In this document: in pieces, positions 43,139 to 51,979 of the stretch
Position numbering within the stretch: the stretch's first letter is position 1
How the letters are laid out: each line of letters opens with the position of its first letter
Source: an uncultured Winogradskyella sp.
GTDB taxonomy: Bacteria > Bacteroidota > Bacteroidia > Flavobacteriales > Flavobacteriaceae
NCBI RefSeq assembly: GCF_947498005.1
Contig: NZ_CANMIW010000007.1
Coordinates: forward strand, 124,001-188,000
Direction: 5' to 3'
DNA length: 64,000 nt
Program-made: the position numbers and the translations under genes
Notes under the pieces: model-generated
Databases searched by the model: none
Told to the model about the DNA's origin: nothing
Seen by the model: the letters and a program-made list of their open reading frames with translations, nothing else

Positions 43139-44497
43139 TTAAACTAAAAATCCAACCAAATCTTCAATCTTAGAAATCAATTGAATCTTAATAACCGTAT
43201 TCTTTAAGGCTATTTTATTGTACTTGGAAACAAATATGGTAGAAAACCCTAATTTTTCAGCTTCTAAAATACGTTGCTCTACACGTTGTACTGGTCTTAT
43301 CTCACCAGATAAACCTACTTCTGCTGCAAAACAAAAATCACTTTGTAATGCTACATCTTCGTTAGAAGACAAAATAGCTGCAACAACGGCTAAATCTATT
43401 GCAGGATCATCCACAGTGATGCCTCCAGTAATATTTAAAAATACATCTTTTGCTCCCAAACGGAAACCTGCACGTTTCTCTAAAACGGCTAATAACATAT
43501 TTAAACGCTTAGCATTAAAACCTGTGGCAGAACGTTGTGGTGTTCCATAAACTGCTGTACTTACCAAAGCCTGTACTTCTATCATTAAAGGTCGTAAGCC
43601 TTCTAAAGTTGCAGCGATGGCGTTACCTGAAAGCTCGCCATCTTTTTCTGAAATTAGTATTTCAGAAGGATTAGAAACTTCTCTTAATCCTTTGCCTTGC
43701 ATTTCGTAGATACCGAGTTCATTAGTAGAACCAAATCGGTTTTTATTAGCTCTTAAAATTCTGAACACATGATTGCGGTCGCCTTCAAACTGCAAAACCG
43801 TATCTACCATATGCTCTAAAATTTTTGGACCTGCAATATTTCCATCTTTAGTAATATGACCAATTAATAAAACTGGTGTTGACGTTTCTTTGGCAAATTT
43901 TATAAGTTCGGTTGTGCATTCCTTAATCTGAGAAATACTTCCTGCAGACGATTCTATATAATCGCTATGTAAGGTTTGAATTGAATCTATTACCACAATA
44001 TCTGGCTCTAAAGCTTCAATCTGTTTAAATATATTTTGAGTTTTAGTCTCTGTAAGAATGTAACAATTATTGCTATTAGGATTAATACGTTCTGCACGCA
44101 TTCTAATTTGCTTCTGACTTTCTTCTCCAGAAACATAAAGTGTTTTGTATTGTAATTTTAAAGCAATTTGAAGTAAAAGCGTACTTTTTCCTATACCTGG
44201 TTCGCCACCTAAAAGTGTTAAGGATCCATTAACCATTCCGCCTCCAAGAACACGATTAAACTCGCCATCTTGCATATCTAAACGTGCCTCTTGGGAGGTA
44301 TCAATTTCATTAATAAGTAATGGTTTTGATACGCGCTTAGTGGTTGTTGTCGGAGTTTTCCAATCGCTTTTTTCAGGTTTCTGAATAACTTCTTCTGCAA
44401 TGGTATTCCATTCCTTACAAGACGTGCACTGCCCTTGCCATTTTGCATACTGACTTCCACAATTCTGACAAAAAAAAGTTGTTTTTACTTTAGCCAT
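43139..44497 (-). CDS. radA: DNA repair protein RadA
   Basis: RecA-like branch-migration protein used in homologous recombination. I chose the ATG at 44497 (MAKVKTTFFCQNCG), 452 residues; a longer frame adds eight unlikely residues. The zinc finger CQNCG ... CTSCKEW is at the N-terminus, the Walker A motif is GGEPGIGKSTLLLQ, and the RadA-specific motif is RANKNRFGSTNELG. The C-terminal Lon-like domain carries IDLAVVAAILSS. It is preceded by a possible overlapping small gene and the esterase-fold genes. All motifs look intact. Confidence 0.96.
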   Translation of the reverse strand: MAKVKTTFFCQNCGSQYAKWQGQCTSCKEWNTIAEEVIQKPEKSDWKTPTTTTKRVSKPLLINEIDTSQEARLDMQDGEFNRVLGGGMVNGSLTLLGGEPGIGKSTLLLQIALKLQYKTLYVSGEESQKQIRMRAERINPNSNNCYILTETKTQNIFKQIEALEPDIVVIDSIQTLHSDYIESSAGSISQIKECTTELIKFAKETSTPVLLIGHITKDGNIAGPKILEHMVDTVLQFEGDRNHVFRILRANKNRFGSTNELGIYEMQGKGLREVSNPSEILISEKDGELSGNAIAATLEGLRPLMIEVQALVSTAVYGTPQRSATGFNAKRLNMLLAVLEKRAGFRLGAKDVFLNITGGITVDDPAIDLAVVAAILSSNEDVALQSDFCFAAEVGLSGEIRPVQRVEQRILEAEKLGFSTIFVSKYNKIALKNTVIKIQLISKIEDLVGFLV

Positions 44498-44559
44498 GTT
44501 CTTTTGCTGCTTACACAACAATCAATTTTTAAATTAAGAACAGCTAAATTAAAACAATT

Positions 44560-44709
44560 TTAGTTGATGTCTCTAAACCAAGATATAATTGCCATAATTT
44601 TTAATGCCGCTAATTTTGAAGGTAAGTTAAATAACAAGAATTGCTTAGATTTTCTAAATATTGATTCAAAAAAATAATCTGTTGAAGGTGTTTTCTTTTT
44701 ATTTTTCAT
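44560..44709 (-). CDS. Possible small basic protein, 49 residues
   Basis: Frame starting MKNKKKTPSTDYFFESIFRK and ending MAIISWFRDIN. The start is inside the last codons of the upstream esterase-fold gene (11-base overlap in another frame), which suggests coupled translation. The N-terminal part is basic and the C-terminal half (LFNLPSKLAALKIMAIISWF) is amphipathic. I do not recognise it. The longer frame upstream (to 44742) is less likely because it lies wholly in the neighbour's tail. It could be a chance frame. Confidence 0.4.
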   Translation of the reverse strand: MKNKKKTPSTDYFFESIFRKSKQFLLFNLPSKLAALKIMAIISWFRDIN

Positions 44710-45895
44710 CTTCAACCTCCTCCTCTTCTTCGGCATCCTCATCGTCTGTATCGACTAATGTCAATGCAAGTTCATCAATTTTAGAGAAAATAAAATCTCT
44801 ATTAATATGACTTACATCATTTAAAGTTAATGCATCTTCATAAAGCTTTTTTGCCTTCTTAGTTTTTCCCAATTTTTCAGCAGATTGAGCCAAGTAAAAT
44901 GTACCTAATAAGGTCTCTGGATGCAATTTATTTGCCAAAATTCCTAACTTAAATAAAGATTTATAATCTTCTCTTTGCTCGGCTACTTTTGCCACTTTTT
45001 CTAACTCTTCTTCACTAATATCTTTTTCAATTCCAAATAGTTTCTCTATTCTTCTATATCTATCAACTAAATACTCATCTAAAGTCCCTTCATATGTTAA
45101 GACCTTTTCCTCTAATTCTTTTTCACGAAGTGGATTATAGATTGAGAAAATTTTATCAAAAGATCTTGATATGGCTCCTGTTACTAAAGTATAATGTGTT
45201 TCGCCTTTAAAATCATCAAAATAGTACGTTAAGTTTTTATTTTCAACGGTTTTAATTAATTCGTTTGTAGATAGTATATTCTCTCTTATTGCTGGAATAT
45301 CTTTTTCTGCAGTTGCCATATAATAAAAGACATCGCTCTTATAAAGTGCTAACCGCTTAGATACAAAATTTCTCAAGGAACCAACGAAATCAGGACTAAT
45401 ACATACATAGGCCTGAAACTCTAGGTCTTCTTTAAATAAATATGAGTTTATAAAATTACCCATTATATCATGACCTACGGCAACTCTAAATTTGCTTGTT
45501 TTGTATTTGTCATCTAAATACGGTAATAATTCTTCTGATACGAACTCGTGGAATCTTATACCAGACTCTGTAGGTAATCCTGTTTGTGGTTCGTAGTAAC
45601 TATCGTAAACTCGTTCTTCACCTTGCATTACACCAACGACAATTGAGCTTGGCATATCATCAAAATAGGTTTGAAAATCTACTTGACCAGTTACGGGTTC
45701 AAATAAGTAATCACCATCAAAAACGATAATAAGCGGATACTTTTTATCTGCTTTAGAATCATAATCGGTTGGTAACTTAATTTTTAATTGTCGAATAGAG
45801 TTTAAGCGAGACGAAGAAATCTCTTCGTATGAAATTTGCGCATAGGATAGCACGCAAATAAAACAAGTAAGAACTACTAAGATAGTTTTTCTCAT
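44699..45895 (-). CDS. Esterase-fold protein with Asp in the nucleophile position (copy 1)
   Basis: Exported alpha/beta-hydrolase of the putative-esterase (EstD/Fes-like) type, 398 residues. The signal is MRKTILVVLTCFICVLSYAQ. The nucleophile-elbow segment reads FRVAVGHDIMGNFINSYLF, so D143 stands where GHSxG would place Ser; H234 (GETHYTLV) is the probable catalytic His. A helical TPR-like tail (about 300-385) ends in an acidic run. It is about 40 percent identical by eye to the next protein upstream and in the same order. It may be inactive or use Asp chemistry. Confidence 0.83.
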   Translation of the reverse strand: MRKTILVVLTCFICVLSYAQISYEEISSSRLNSIRQLKIKLPTDYDSKADKKYPLIIVFDGDYLFEPVTGQVDFQTYFDDMPSSIVVGVMQGEERVYDSYYEPQTGLPTESGIRFHEFVSEELLPYLDDKYKTSKFRVAVGHDIMGNFINSYLFKEDLEFQAYVCISPDFVGSLRNFVSKRLALYKSDVFYYMATAEKDIPAIRENILSTNELIKTVENKNLTYYFDDFKGETHYTLVTGAISRSFDKIFSIYNPLREKELEEKVLTYEGTLDEYLVDRYRRIEKLFGIEKDISEEELEKVAKVAEQREDYKSLFKLGILANKLHPETLLGTFYLAQSAEKLGKTKKAKKLYEDALTLNDVSHINRDFIFSKIDELALTLVDTDDEDAEEEEEVEDEK

Positions 45896-45973
45896 AATTA
45901 AGTAGGTTTAGTTTTGGGACACCAAACATAGTTAATTATCGTCAAATAGTCAATTTTTTTCGATGAAATGCAC

Positions 45974-47122
45974 TTAATCGTTTAATGCTTCTTGCGTATC
46001 GTACATTTTTTCGAGCATAATTTCCTTATCTATAAATTGTGAAGGCTGCAATAATAATCCAGATTTATATTGAATTAAGGCCTTTCGCAGATTACCTTCT
46101 TTTTCATATAACATACCTGAGTAATAAGAACTTAGCATCGATTTTGGAAAATTTTTCTTAACCAACTTCGTTAATTTTTCTAAAGATTCTAAATCGTCTT
46201 TTTTATTGCTTGCTGCTGCTATGGCTCTAATATCATTTTCAATCAACTTTTTTTCAAATCCGTAGAAATATTCTATGTCTTCGTATTTTTTAACCAGATA
46301 CTCGTACGGAGAACCTTCATAAGTGAGAACTTTTTCTTTATATTCTTTGGCATTTATAGGTTTAAAGAGCCCAAAAATTTGATTTAAAGCCTTGGGAATT
46401 CCTCTACCTACTAAACCGTAGTGGTTGGCATCTTCAAAATCATCAAATGTGTAAAGTAATTTTTCATTTTCTATGGTAGAAATAATGGAATCACTTTCTA
46501 TAATTGAAGATCTTAAACTTTTTAAATCCGCATCACCAGTTGCTAGATAATAAAATGTTTCTTGTTGCAGAATTTCTAAACGCTGTTTCAATCTATCTTT
46601 CATCTCTGGTGCAAAATCTGGACTCAAGGCCACATATGCTCTAAAAAGGGGCTCGTTTTTAAACAAATAATAATTAATAAAATTAGCACTAAGGTCGTGC
46701 CCTACAATTATTCTAAAGTTTGATGCCTTGTAGTTATCCTCAATATATGGTAATAATTCAGCTGCCATAAACTCGTAGAAAGCGGCACCTTCATGCGCTG
46801 GAAAAAAAGATTCATCGTCATAGAAGAAATCATCATTTCTGGTAGTTCCTTGTTTAATACCAACTACAATACAATCTGGTATGTCTTCCCAATAAGACTG
46901 ATAATCAATGTTACCAGCTATTGGCTCAAACAAATAATCTCCATCTAAAACGATAATTAATGGATAGGTTCGTTTTTCTTCAGGATCATAATTTCTCGGT
47001 AACTGAATTTTTAATTCACGTTTTCCTTCAAGTTTATAAGAATCTATTGTTTTATAAATAGCTTGTGCTTGAAGATTATACACAAAAAAGAAACTTATTA
47101 GAAGTAGGTAAAAATTCTTCAT
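45974..47122 (-). CDS. Esterase-fold protein with Asp in the nucleophile position (copy 2)
   Basis: Paralogue of the downstream gene, 382 residues, with signal MKNFYLLLISFFFVYNLQAQ. The elbow is FRIIVGHDLSANFINYYLF with D143 in place of Ser, and H234 lies in ANHYGLVG. The segment YPLIIVLDGDYLFEPIAG is shared nearly unchanged with the other copy. The C-terminal part is helical, TPR-like. The shared Asp and His positions in both copies argue for conservation and against decay. The 78-base gap to the next gene contains the GAAATGCACTT element. Confidence 0.83.
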   Translation of the reverse strand: MKNFYLLLISFFFVYNLQAQAIYKTIDSYKLEGKRELKIQLPRNYDPEEKRTYPLIIVLDGDYLFEPIAGNIDYQSYWEDIPDCIVVGIKQGTTRNDDFFYDDESFFPAHEGAAFYEFMAAELLPYIEDNYKASNFRIIVGHDLSANFINYYLFKNEPLFRAYVALSPDFAPEMKDRLKQRLEILQQETFYYLATGDADLKSLRSSIIESDSIISTIENEKLLYTFDDFEDANHYGLVGRGIPKALNQIFGLFKPINAKEYKEKVLTYEGSPYEYLVKKYEDIEYFYGFEKKLIENDIRAIAAASNKKDDLESLEKLTKLVKKNFPKSMLSSYYSGMLYEKEGNLRKALIQYKSGLLLQPSQFIDKEIMLEKMYDTQEALND

Positions 47123-47159
47123 ATTTATATTGATAATATTAGCAAGTTAAAAAATATTT

Positions 47160-48119
47160 CTAAGCTGCCGTTTTATTTCTATTATAGATAGGCAAATATA
47201 ATAACGATAGGCCACCTATCACAATAATAACTAAAGTTTGAGTTGACCACATTATCCAACCAAATGCTCTACTTGGTTCTTCTAACATACTAAATAACGA
47301 AAAAGCAATGACTACTGCCTCAGGGAATGATCCAATTCCGCCATTAGTGGCTGCAATACTAAAGCTTGCAAGAATGAAGCCAATTAATATAGCTGCTATA
47401 GAAATGTTCTGTAATTCTGGCAACGCAAATGTTGTGATATAGAACATTAGCACATACATAACCCAAATAAATATGGTGTGACCTATAAAAGCCCATTTCT
47501 TTTTCATTTTAAAAATACTCAACGCACCTTGAATGAGACCAGAAACGAATCCTTTTACTTTTAAGGCAAACTTTCTGTGGCTTTTTTTTATTAAGAGAAA
47601 CACAATCAATGCACCAATAAAGAGCACAGCAATACCAACTAAAATCAAGGTCGAATTAAATTTTGAAGCGAAAAAATCATAGATAAATTCAAATTCTAAA
47701 AAAAATGCTATTGCAATAATTAACAATAACATTATAGTATCTGCCACGCGTTCTGCAACTATAGATCCTATACCTTTATCAAATGGAATTTCTTCATAAT
47801 TTGTTAATATGGATGCTCTTGCAATTTCTCCTGCTCTTGGAATGGTAAAATTAATGAGATATGCGGCGTACACTGCCATAAAACTGTTTCCAAATTTTGG
47901 TTTATAACCCAATGGTTCTGCCATAAAAAGCCAACGGTAGGCTCTAGATGCATGACTTAAAAGGCCCATAAACACACCCAGAATTATCCAAGAATAGTCC
48001 GCATCTTTAAAATACTGTAATAACGTTGGTACAGAAATTTTAGATAGTGAATACCATACCAAACCTACACCTAATAGAAGAGGAATGACAACTTTTAGGA
48101 TGGATTTAGGGGAAGCCAA
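47160..48119 (-). CDS. Lysylphosphatidylglycerol synthase TM-region family protein (UPF0104)
   Basis: Integral membrane protein of 319 residues with about eight helices. Family segments are the start KSILKVVIPLLLGVGLVWYS, SHASRAYRWLFMAEPLGYKP, TIPRAGEIARASILTNYE and ATNGGIGSFPEAVVIAFSLF. The family includes flippase-like domains of MprF; the lipid substrate here is unknown, and the soluble synthase domain is absent. It lies 4 bases after panD and 37 before the esterase-fold gene, in the order I recall from other Flavobacteriia. Confidence 0.9.
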   Translation of the reverse strand: MASPKSILKVVIPLLLGVGLVWYSLSKISVPTLLQYFKDADYSWIILGVFMGLLSHASRAYRWLFMAEPLGYKPKFGNSFMAVYAAYLINFTIPRAGEIARASILTNYEEIPFDKGIGSIVAERVADTIMLLLIIAIAFFLEFEFIYDFFASKFNSTLILVGIAVLFIGALIVFLLIKKSHRKFALKVKGFVSGLIQGALSIFKMKKKWAFIGHTIFIWVMYVLMFYITTFALPELQNISIAAILIGFILASFSIAATNGGIGSFPEAVVIAFSLFSMLEEPSRAFGWIMWSTQTLVIIVIGGLSLLYLPIYNRNKTAA

Positions 48120-48123
48120 CTTC

Positions 48124-48474
48124 TTAGTTTAGAAGATTTGTAGCTTCATCAGGAAATACTAAAGATGGTTTAAAAACTTTAGCGTCCTCAATATCCATAA
48201 AGGCATATGTAATAAGAATTAATGTATCACCTATGGAAACTTTTCTAGCTGCAGCTCCATTTAAAGTAATTTCTCCACTTTTTCTAGGACCAGGAATACA
48301 ATAGGTTTCTAAACGTTCACCATTGTCATTATTTACAATCTGAACTTTTTCACCTTGAATAATGTTAGCTGCATCCATTAAATCTTCATCAATAGTAATA
48401 CTACCAATATAATTTAGTGCTGCACCTGTAACCTTTACACGGTGAATTTTTGATTTTACGACTTGTATTTGCAT
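48124..48474 (-). CDS. panD: Aspartate 1-decarboxylase
   Basis: Pyruvoyl enzyme that makes beta-alanine from L-aspartate for pantothenate. The self-cleavage site is G24-S25 in [18 protein letters not shown], which yields the pyruvoyl group. At 116 residues the length is normal. [20 protein letters not shown] holds further active-site residues. It follows panC by 13 bases, so the two steps of beta-alanine use are encoded together. Confidence 0.96.
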   Translation of the reverse strand: MQIQVVKSKIHRVKVTGAALNYIGSITIDEDLMDAANIIQGEKVQIVNNDNGERLETYCIPGPRKSGEITLNGAAARKVSIGDTLILITYAFMDIEDAKVFKPSLVFPDEATNLLN

Positions 48475-48487
48475 TTTACAAAGATAA

Positions 48488-49339
48488 TTAATTTAATGCG
48501 ATATTATCAATTAGTCTAATATCGCCTGCATATACCGCAATAAATGCTCTATATTTCTTTTTCAACGATTTTCTTTTTACAGTTTTTAAGGTATCAATAC
48601 TTGCAATTATGATATACTCTAACTCTAAAAGTTCTTGTGTTTTGAATTGTATTTCTACCCATTCTGTCACATTTTGTGCACTTCTAGTTTCAAACTTATT
48701 TTTAGCTTCAACTAAAGTTTTATATATAAATGGTGCTGCATTTCTATGCGCTGAAGTTAACCTCGTATTTCTAGAGCTCATTGCCAAACCATCTTTAGCT
48801 CTGTGGATTGGGCAGCCAATTATATTTACTGGCAGATTGTATAATTCTACTAGCTTTCTAATTATTTGTAGTTGTTGAAAATCCTTTTCTCCAAAATAAG
48901 CGCTTTTAGGCTCAACAATTTCAAACAATCGTTTAACAATAGTTCCTACACCATCAAAATGACCTGCTCTAAAAGCACCTTCCATTTGATGTTCTAAACC
49001 ATCAAATTTAAAAGATTTAGATTCTATTTTATCGCCGTAAATATCGTCTACAGTTGGTGCGTAGACAATAATTGCATTTTCATTAACCGTTTTTAATAAA
49101 TTAACATCTGCTTCTAAAGTTCTTGGGTATTTTACGAGATCTTCTTGATTATCAAACTGTGTAGGGTTTACAAAAATACTAACTACAAGAAAGTCGTTTT
49201 CGCTAAGCGCTTTATTAACTAAAGATAAATGACCGTTATGTAATGCTCCCATTGTAGGAACAAACCCTATGGAGTTTCCGTTTTCTCTTAGGCTGTCTAA
49301 ATATTTAGATAATTCGGATTTATTGTAATATACTTTCAC
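48488..49339 (-). CDS. panC: Pantothenate synthetase
   Basis: Enzyme joining pantoate and beta-alanine with ATP, 283 residues. The HIGH-like motif is [15 protein letters not shown] and the KMSKS-like motif is [26 protein letters not shown] is also typical. It is the first gene of the panC-panD-UPF0104-esterase-radA run and has a strong two-box promoter at 49365-49397. panB is not in the window. Confidence 0.96.
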   Translation of the reverse strand: MKVYYNKSELSKYLDSLRENGNSIGFVPTMGALHNGHLSLVNKALSENDFLVVSIFVNPTQFDNQEDLVKYPRTLEADVNLLKTVNENAIIVYAPTVDDIYGDKIESKSFKFDGLEHQMEGAFRAGHFDGVGTIVKRLFEIVEPKSAYFGEKDFQQLQIIRKLVELYNLPVNIIGCPIHRAKDGLAMSSRNTRLTSAHRNAAPFIYKTLVEAKNKFETRSAQNVTEWVEIQFKTQELLELEYIIIASIDTLKTVKRKSLKKKYRAFIAVYAGDIRLIDNIALN

Positions 49340-49364
49340 AATTCTAACAAAAAATTAACGCGTG

Positions 49365-49397
49365 CAAACATAATATAATACTAGCAATCTGCCCAAA
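49365..49397 (-). promoter_or_regulatory. Promoter of panC
   Basis: On the minus strand TTTG (49397-49394) and TATGTTTG (49372-49365) are 21 bases apart, both matching the Bacteroidota consensus. The -7 element for the divergent gene, TAATTTTG at 49404-49411 on the plus strand, lies just beside the -33 box, so the two promoters are back to back. Confidence 0.7.
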
Positions 49398-49449
49398 ATT
49401 TTGTAATTTTGCATGTTTTTTACTCTTAATTTTCAAAAGAAGCAGATTT

Positions 49450-50265
49450 ATGAAAGATAAACGAATATTGTATGTGTCCTCGGAAGTAGTTCCATATTTA
49501 CCAGAAACAGAGATTTCTTCAATGTCATTTGAAGCGCCTCGAATGGTAAACAAACAAGGAGGTCAGATAAGAATATTTATGCCTCGTTTTGGAAACATTA
49601 ACGAAAGAAGACACCAACTTCATGAAGTGATTAGACTATCTGGTATAAACTTAGTGATTAATGACTTAGATATGCCATTGATAATTAAAGTAGCTTCTAT
49701 ACCTAAAGAAAGAATTCAAGTTTACTTTATAGATAACGAAGATTATTTTAAAAGAAAAGCCACTTTAACTGACGAAAATGGAAAGTTGTTTTCAGATAAT
49801 GATGAACGTGCTATTTTCTTTGCTAAAGGTGTAATAGAAACTGTAAAAAAATTAAATTGGGCTCCAGATATTATTCATGTAAATGGATGGTTAGCCTCAC
49901 TATTACCTTTATATCTAAAGGAATTTTACAAAACGGAACCTCTTTTTACTGAAAGCAAAATTGTAACCTCTGTATACAATCAATCTTTTGATGGTACGTT
50001 AGATAAAAACATGATCTCTAAAATTAACTTTGACGGACTAGACACTGAATCGACTAAATTATTAGAGCAGCCAGATTATAATAATTTAATGAAAATTGCA
50101 ATTGATAATTCTGATGCAATTATTAGAGGATCTGAAAATTTATCTGAAGAGTTAGATACCTATTTAAACGATTTATCAAAACCAGTTTTAGATTATTTTT
50201 CTATTGAAGAATTTGCAGATCCATATACTGATTTTTATACCAATACTGTACTTAACAGTAAATAA
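49450..50265 (+). CDS. Half-length glycogen/starch synthase-like protein (GT5 N-terminal domain)
   Basis: Protein of 271 residues that matches the N-terminal Rossmann domain of glycogen/starch synthases: ILYVSSEVVPYL at the start, then IRIFMPRFGNINERRHQLHE, YFIDNEDYFKRKAT and WAPDIIHVNGWLASLLPLYL. The C-terminal nucleotide-sugar-binding half is absent and the KxGG loop of true synthases is replaced by EISSMSFEAPRMVNKQGG, so it probably does not act alone as a synthase. A partner or a regulatory role is possible. It is divergent from panC and 5 bases before the DUF4270 gene. Confidence 0.83.
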   Translation: MKDKRILYVSSEVVPYLPETEISSMSFEAPRMVNKQGGQIRIFMPRFGNINERRHQLHEVIRLSGINLVINDLDMPLIIKVASIPKERIQVYFIDNEDYFKRKATLTDENGKLFSDNDERAIFFAKGVIETVKKLNWAPDIIHVNGWLASLLPLYLKEFYKTEPLFTESKIVTSVYNQSFDGTLDKNMISKINFDGLDTESTKLLEQPDYNNLMKIAIDNSDAIIRGSENLSEELDTYLNDLSKPVLDYFSIEEFADPYTDFYTNTVLNSK

Positions 50266-50270
50266 TTACT

Positions 50271-51968
50271 ATGAAAAGAAATAAATTTGCCTTACAATTA
50301 TTAGTTTTTGGATTAATTGTATTTAGTTTTATTGCATGTGATAATGATTTTGCAGCGATCGAATCAGATGTTGTTAATTCAGATAATGCAACAAACTTCA
50401 CTATAGAAGATTTTACAAGCAACATTATCACTTACACAAAGCCTTTGGGCCCTGTACAAACCAATGATTTTGGAACAGGTTTAAGTACTTTAGGTATTTA
50501 TGATGATGTATATGGTAGAACCACAGCTAGTTTCGTAACCCAATTATCGCCTGAAACTTTTGATCCAGATTTTGGCAACGAAACAATAATAGATTCCGTG
50601 GTTGTAACTATTCCATTTTTCAGTACAGCTTCTAGTTTTGATGATGATGGAAACGTTGTTTACGATGTAGATTCAATTATACCAAATGGTGATACTTATA
50701 AAGATTTAAAATTGCGAATCTATGAGAATGAATATTTCATTAGAGATTTTGATCCTGAAGGCGATTTTAATGAAAGTCAAGCTTATTTTTCAAATAAAAC
50801 AGCGTCTAATACTGAGACTATTACAACGCTAATGGGTGAAGAATTAGAATTTACTGATAATGAAGATCCTGAAGGCAGTGTTGTGGGTAACACTATTAAA
50901 ATCAATTCAGACCCTTTTATTCTAACTGATGTTAATGATGTAGATGATGATGGTATTGAAACTATATTAGAAACCCAAAATCCAGGTATTAGAATTAAAT
51001 TAGATCATGCATTTTGGCAAAACAAAATTATAGACAAAGAAGGTGATGCGGTTTTAAGTAGTCAAAACAATTTTGAGGACTATTTTAGAGGTTTATATTT
51101 TGTAGCAGAACCTAATGAAGATAACGATGGTGATTTCTTTATTTTAAATACAAATAATGCTAACGCCAATATTACCATTTATTACAGTAACACAACAACA
51201 TCTACTGATGGTGTGGATTCTACAAACTCAGATACTTATGTTTTAAACTTTGGCCCAAATAAAATCAATTTTTTCGACAACGATTTTACGCAACCAATAG
51301 CTGAAGGTAATTCAGAAACAGGTGATAGTGAAATTTACTTAAAAGGAGGTGAAGGAGCTGTAGCCGGAATTAAATTGTTTCAAGGTTTCTACGATGAAGG
51401 TGCTGGTATTACAAACTTTGATAAATTTAGAAGTGATTTTGTAAATCTCGATGAAAACAATGAGTTTGAAAGTTCTAAACGTTTAGTCAATGAAGCTAAC
51501 CTAATATTTTACTTAGTTGACCAAAATAATGAGCAGAACAACGAACCTAATCGCCTCTATTTGTATGATATAGATAATAAGTCACCGTTGGTAGATTATT
51601 ATTTAGATGGTATTAATAATACGTTACCTTCGTTTTCAATAGTAAACCATCTTGGTCCATTAGAACGAGTTGATAACGATGATCCAAATAGTGAAGGTGT
51701 TAAATATAAATTTAGAATTACAGAGCATATAAATAATCTTCTTTTGAGGGATTCTACTAATGTAGAACTAGGTTTGGCTGTTTCTTTAAATGTTAATATT
51801 GAAGAAGCGATCACACAAAGAGAAGTACAAACCCCAACTAATTTAGATTTTAATATACCTGCAAGTTCTACCGTTTCACCGAGAGGTTTAATATTACATG
51901 GTAACGCTACAAGCGATGCCGATAAGCGTGTTTATTTAGAAATTTATTATACAGAACCAAATAACTAA
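50271..51968 (+). CDS. DUF4270-family lipoprotein
   Basis: Lipoprotein of 565 residues. The signal MKRNKFALQLLVFGLIVFSF continues to IAC, with the lipid Cys at 23. The segments TSNIITYTKPLGPVQTNDFG and LGIYDDVYGRTTASFVTQLS are typical of DUF4270 proteins, which in Bacteroidota usually follow the GT5-like gene. It is acidic and Asn/Asp-rich, as expected for a surface-exposed or periplasmic protein. No catalytic motif is visible. It is 11 bases before glmS, and the three genes probably share a transcript that ends at the terminator 53856-53895. Confidence 0.87.
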   Translation: MKRNKFALQLLVFGLIVFSFIACDNDFAAIESDVVNSDNATNFTIEDFTSNIITYTKPLGPVQTNDFGTGLSTLGIYDDVYGRTTASFVTQLSPETFDPDFGNETIIDSVVVTIPFFSTASSFDDDGNVVYDVDSIIPNGDTYKDLKLRIYENEYFIRDFDPEGDFNESQAYFSNKTASNTETITTLMGEELEFTDNEDPEGSVVGNTIKINSDPFILTDVNDVDDDGIETILETQNPGIRIKLDHAFWQNKIIDKEGDAVLSSQNNFEDYFRGLYFVAEPNEDNDGDFFILNTNNANANITIYYSNTTTSTDGVDSTNSDTYVLNFGPNKINFFDNDFTQPIAEGNSETGDSEIYLKGGEGAVAGIKLFQGFYDEGAGITNFDKFRSDFVNLDENNEFESSKRLVNEANLIFYLVDQNNEQNNEPNRLYLYDIDNKSPLVDYYLDGINNTLPSFSIVNHLGPLERVDNDDPNSEGVKYKFRITEHINNLLLRDSTNVELGLAVSLNVNIEEAITQREVQTPTNLDFNIPASSTVSPRGLILHGNATSDADKRVYLEIYYTEPNN

Positions 51969-51979
51969 AAAATTAACCT

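Noticed and set aside
43278-43550. Plus-strand frame over radA
   Set aside because: Antisense to conserved RadA domains, without its own start signal or family similarity.
44498-44521. Eight extra residues at the start of RadA
   Set aside because: The conserved RadA start MAKVKTTFFC is at 44497; the extension has no family support.
51969-51979. glmS ribozyme
   Set aside because: Only 11 bases separate the DUF4270 gene from glmS; there is no room for the ribozyme.
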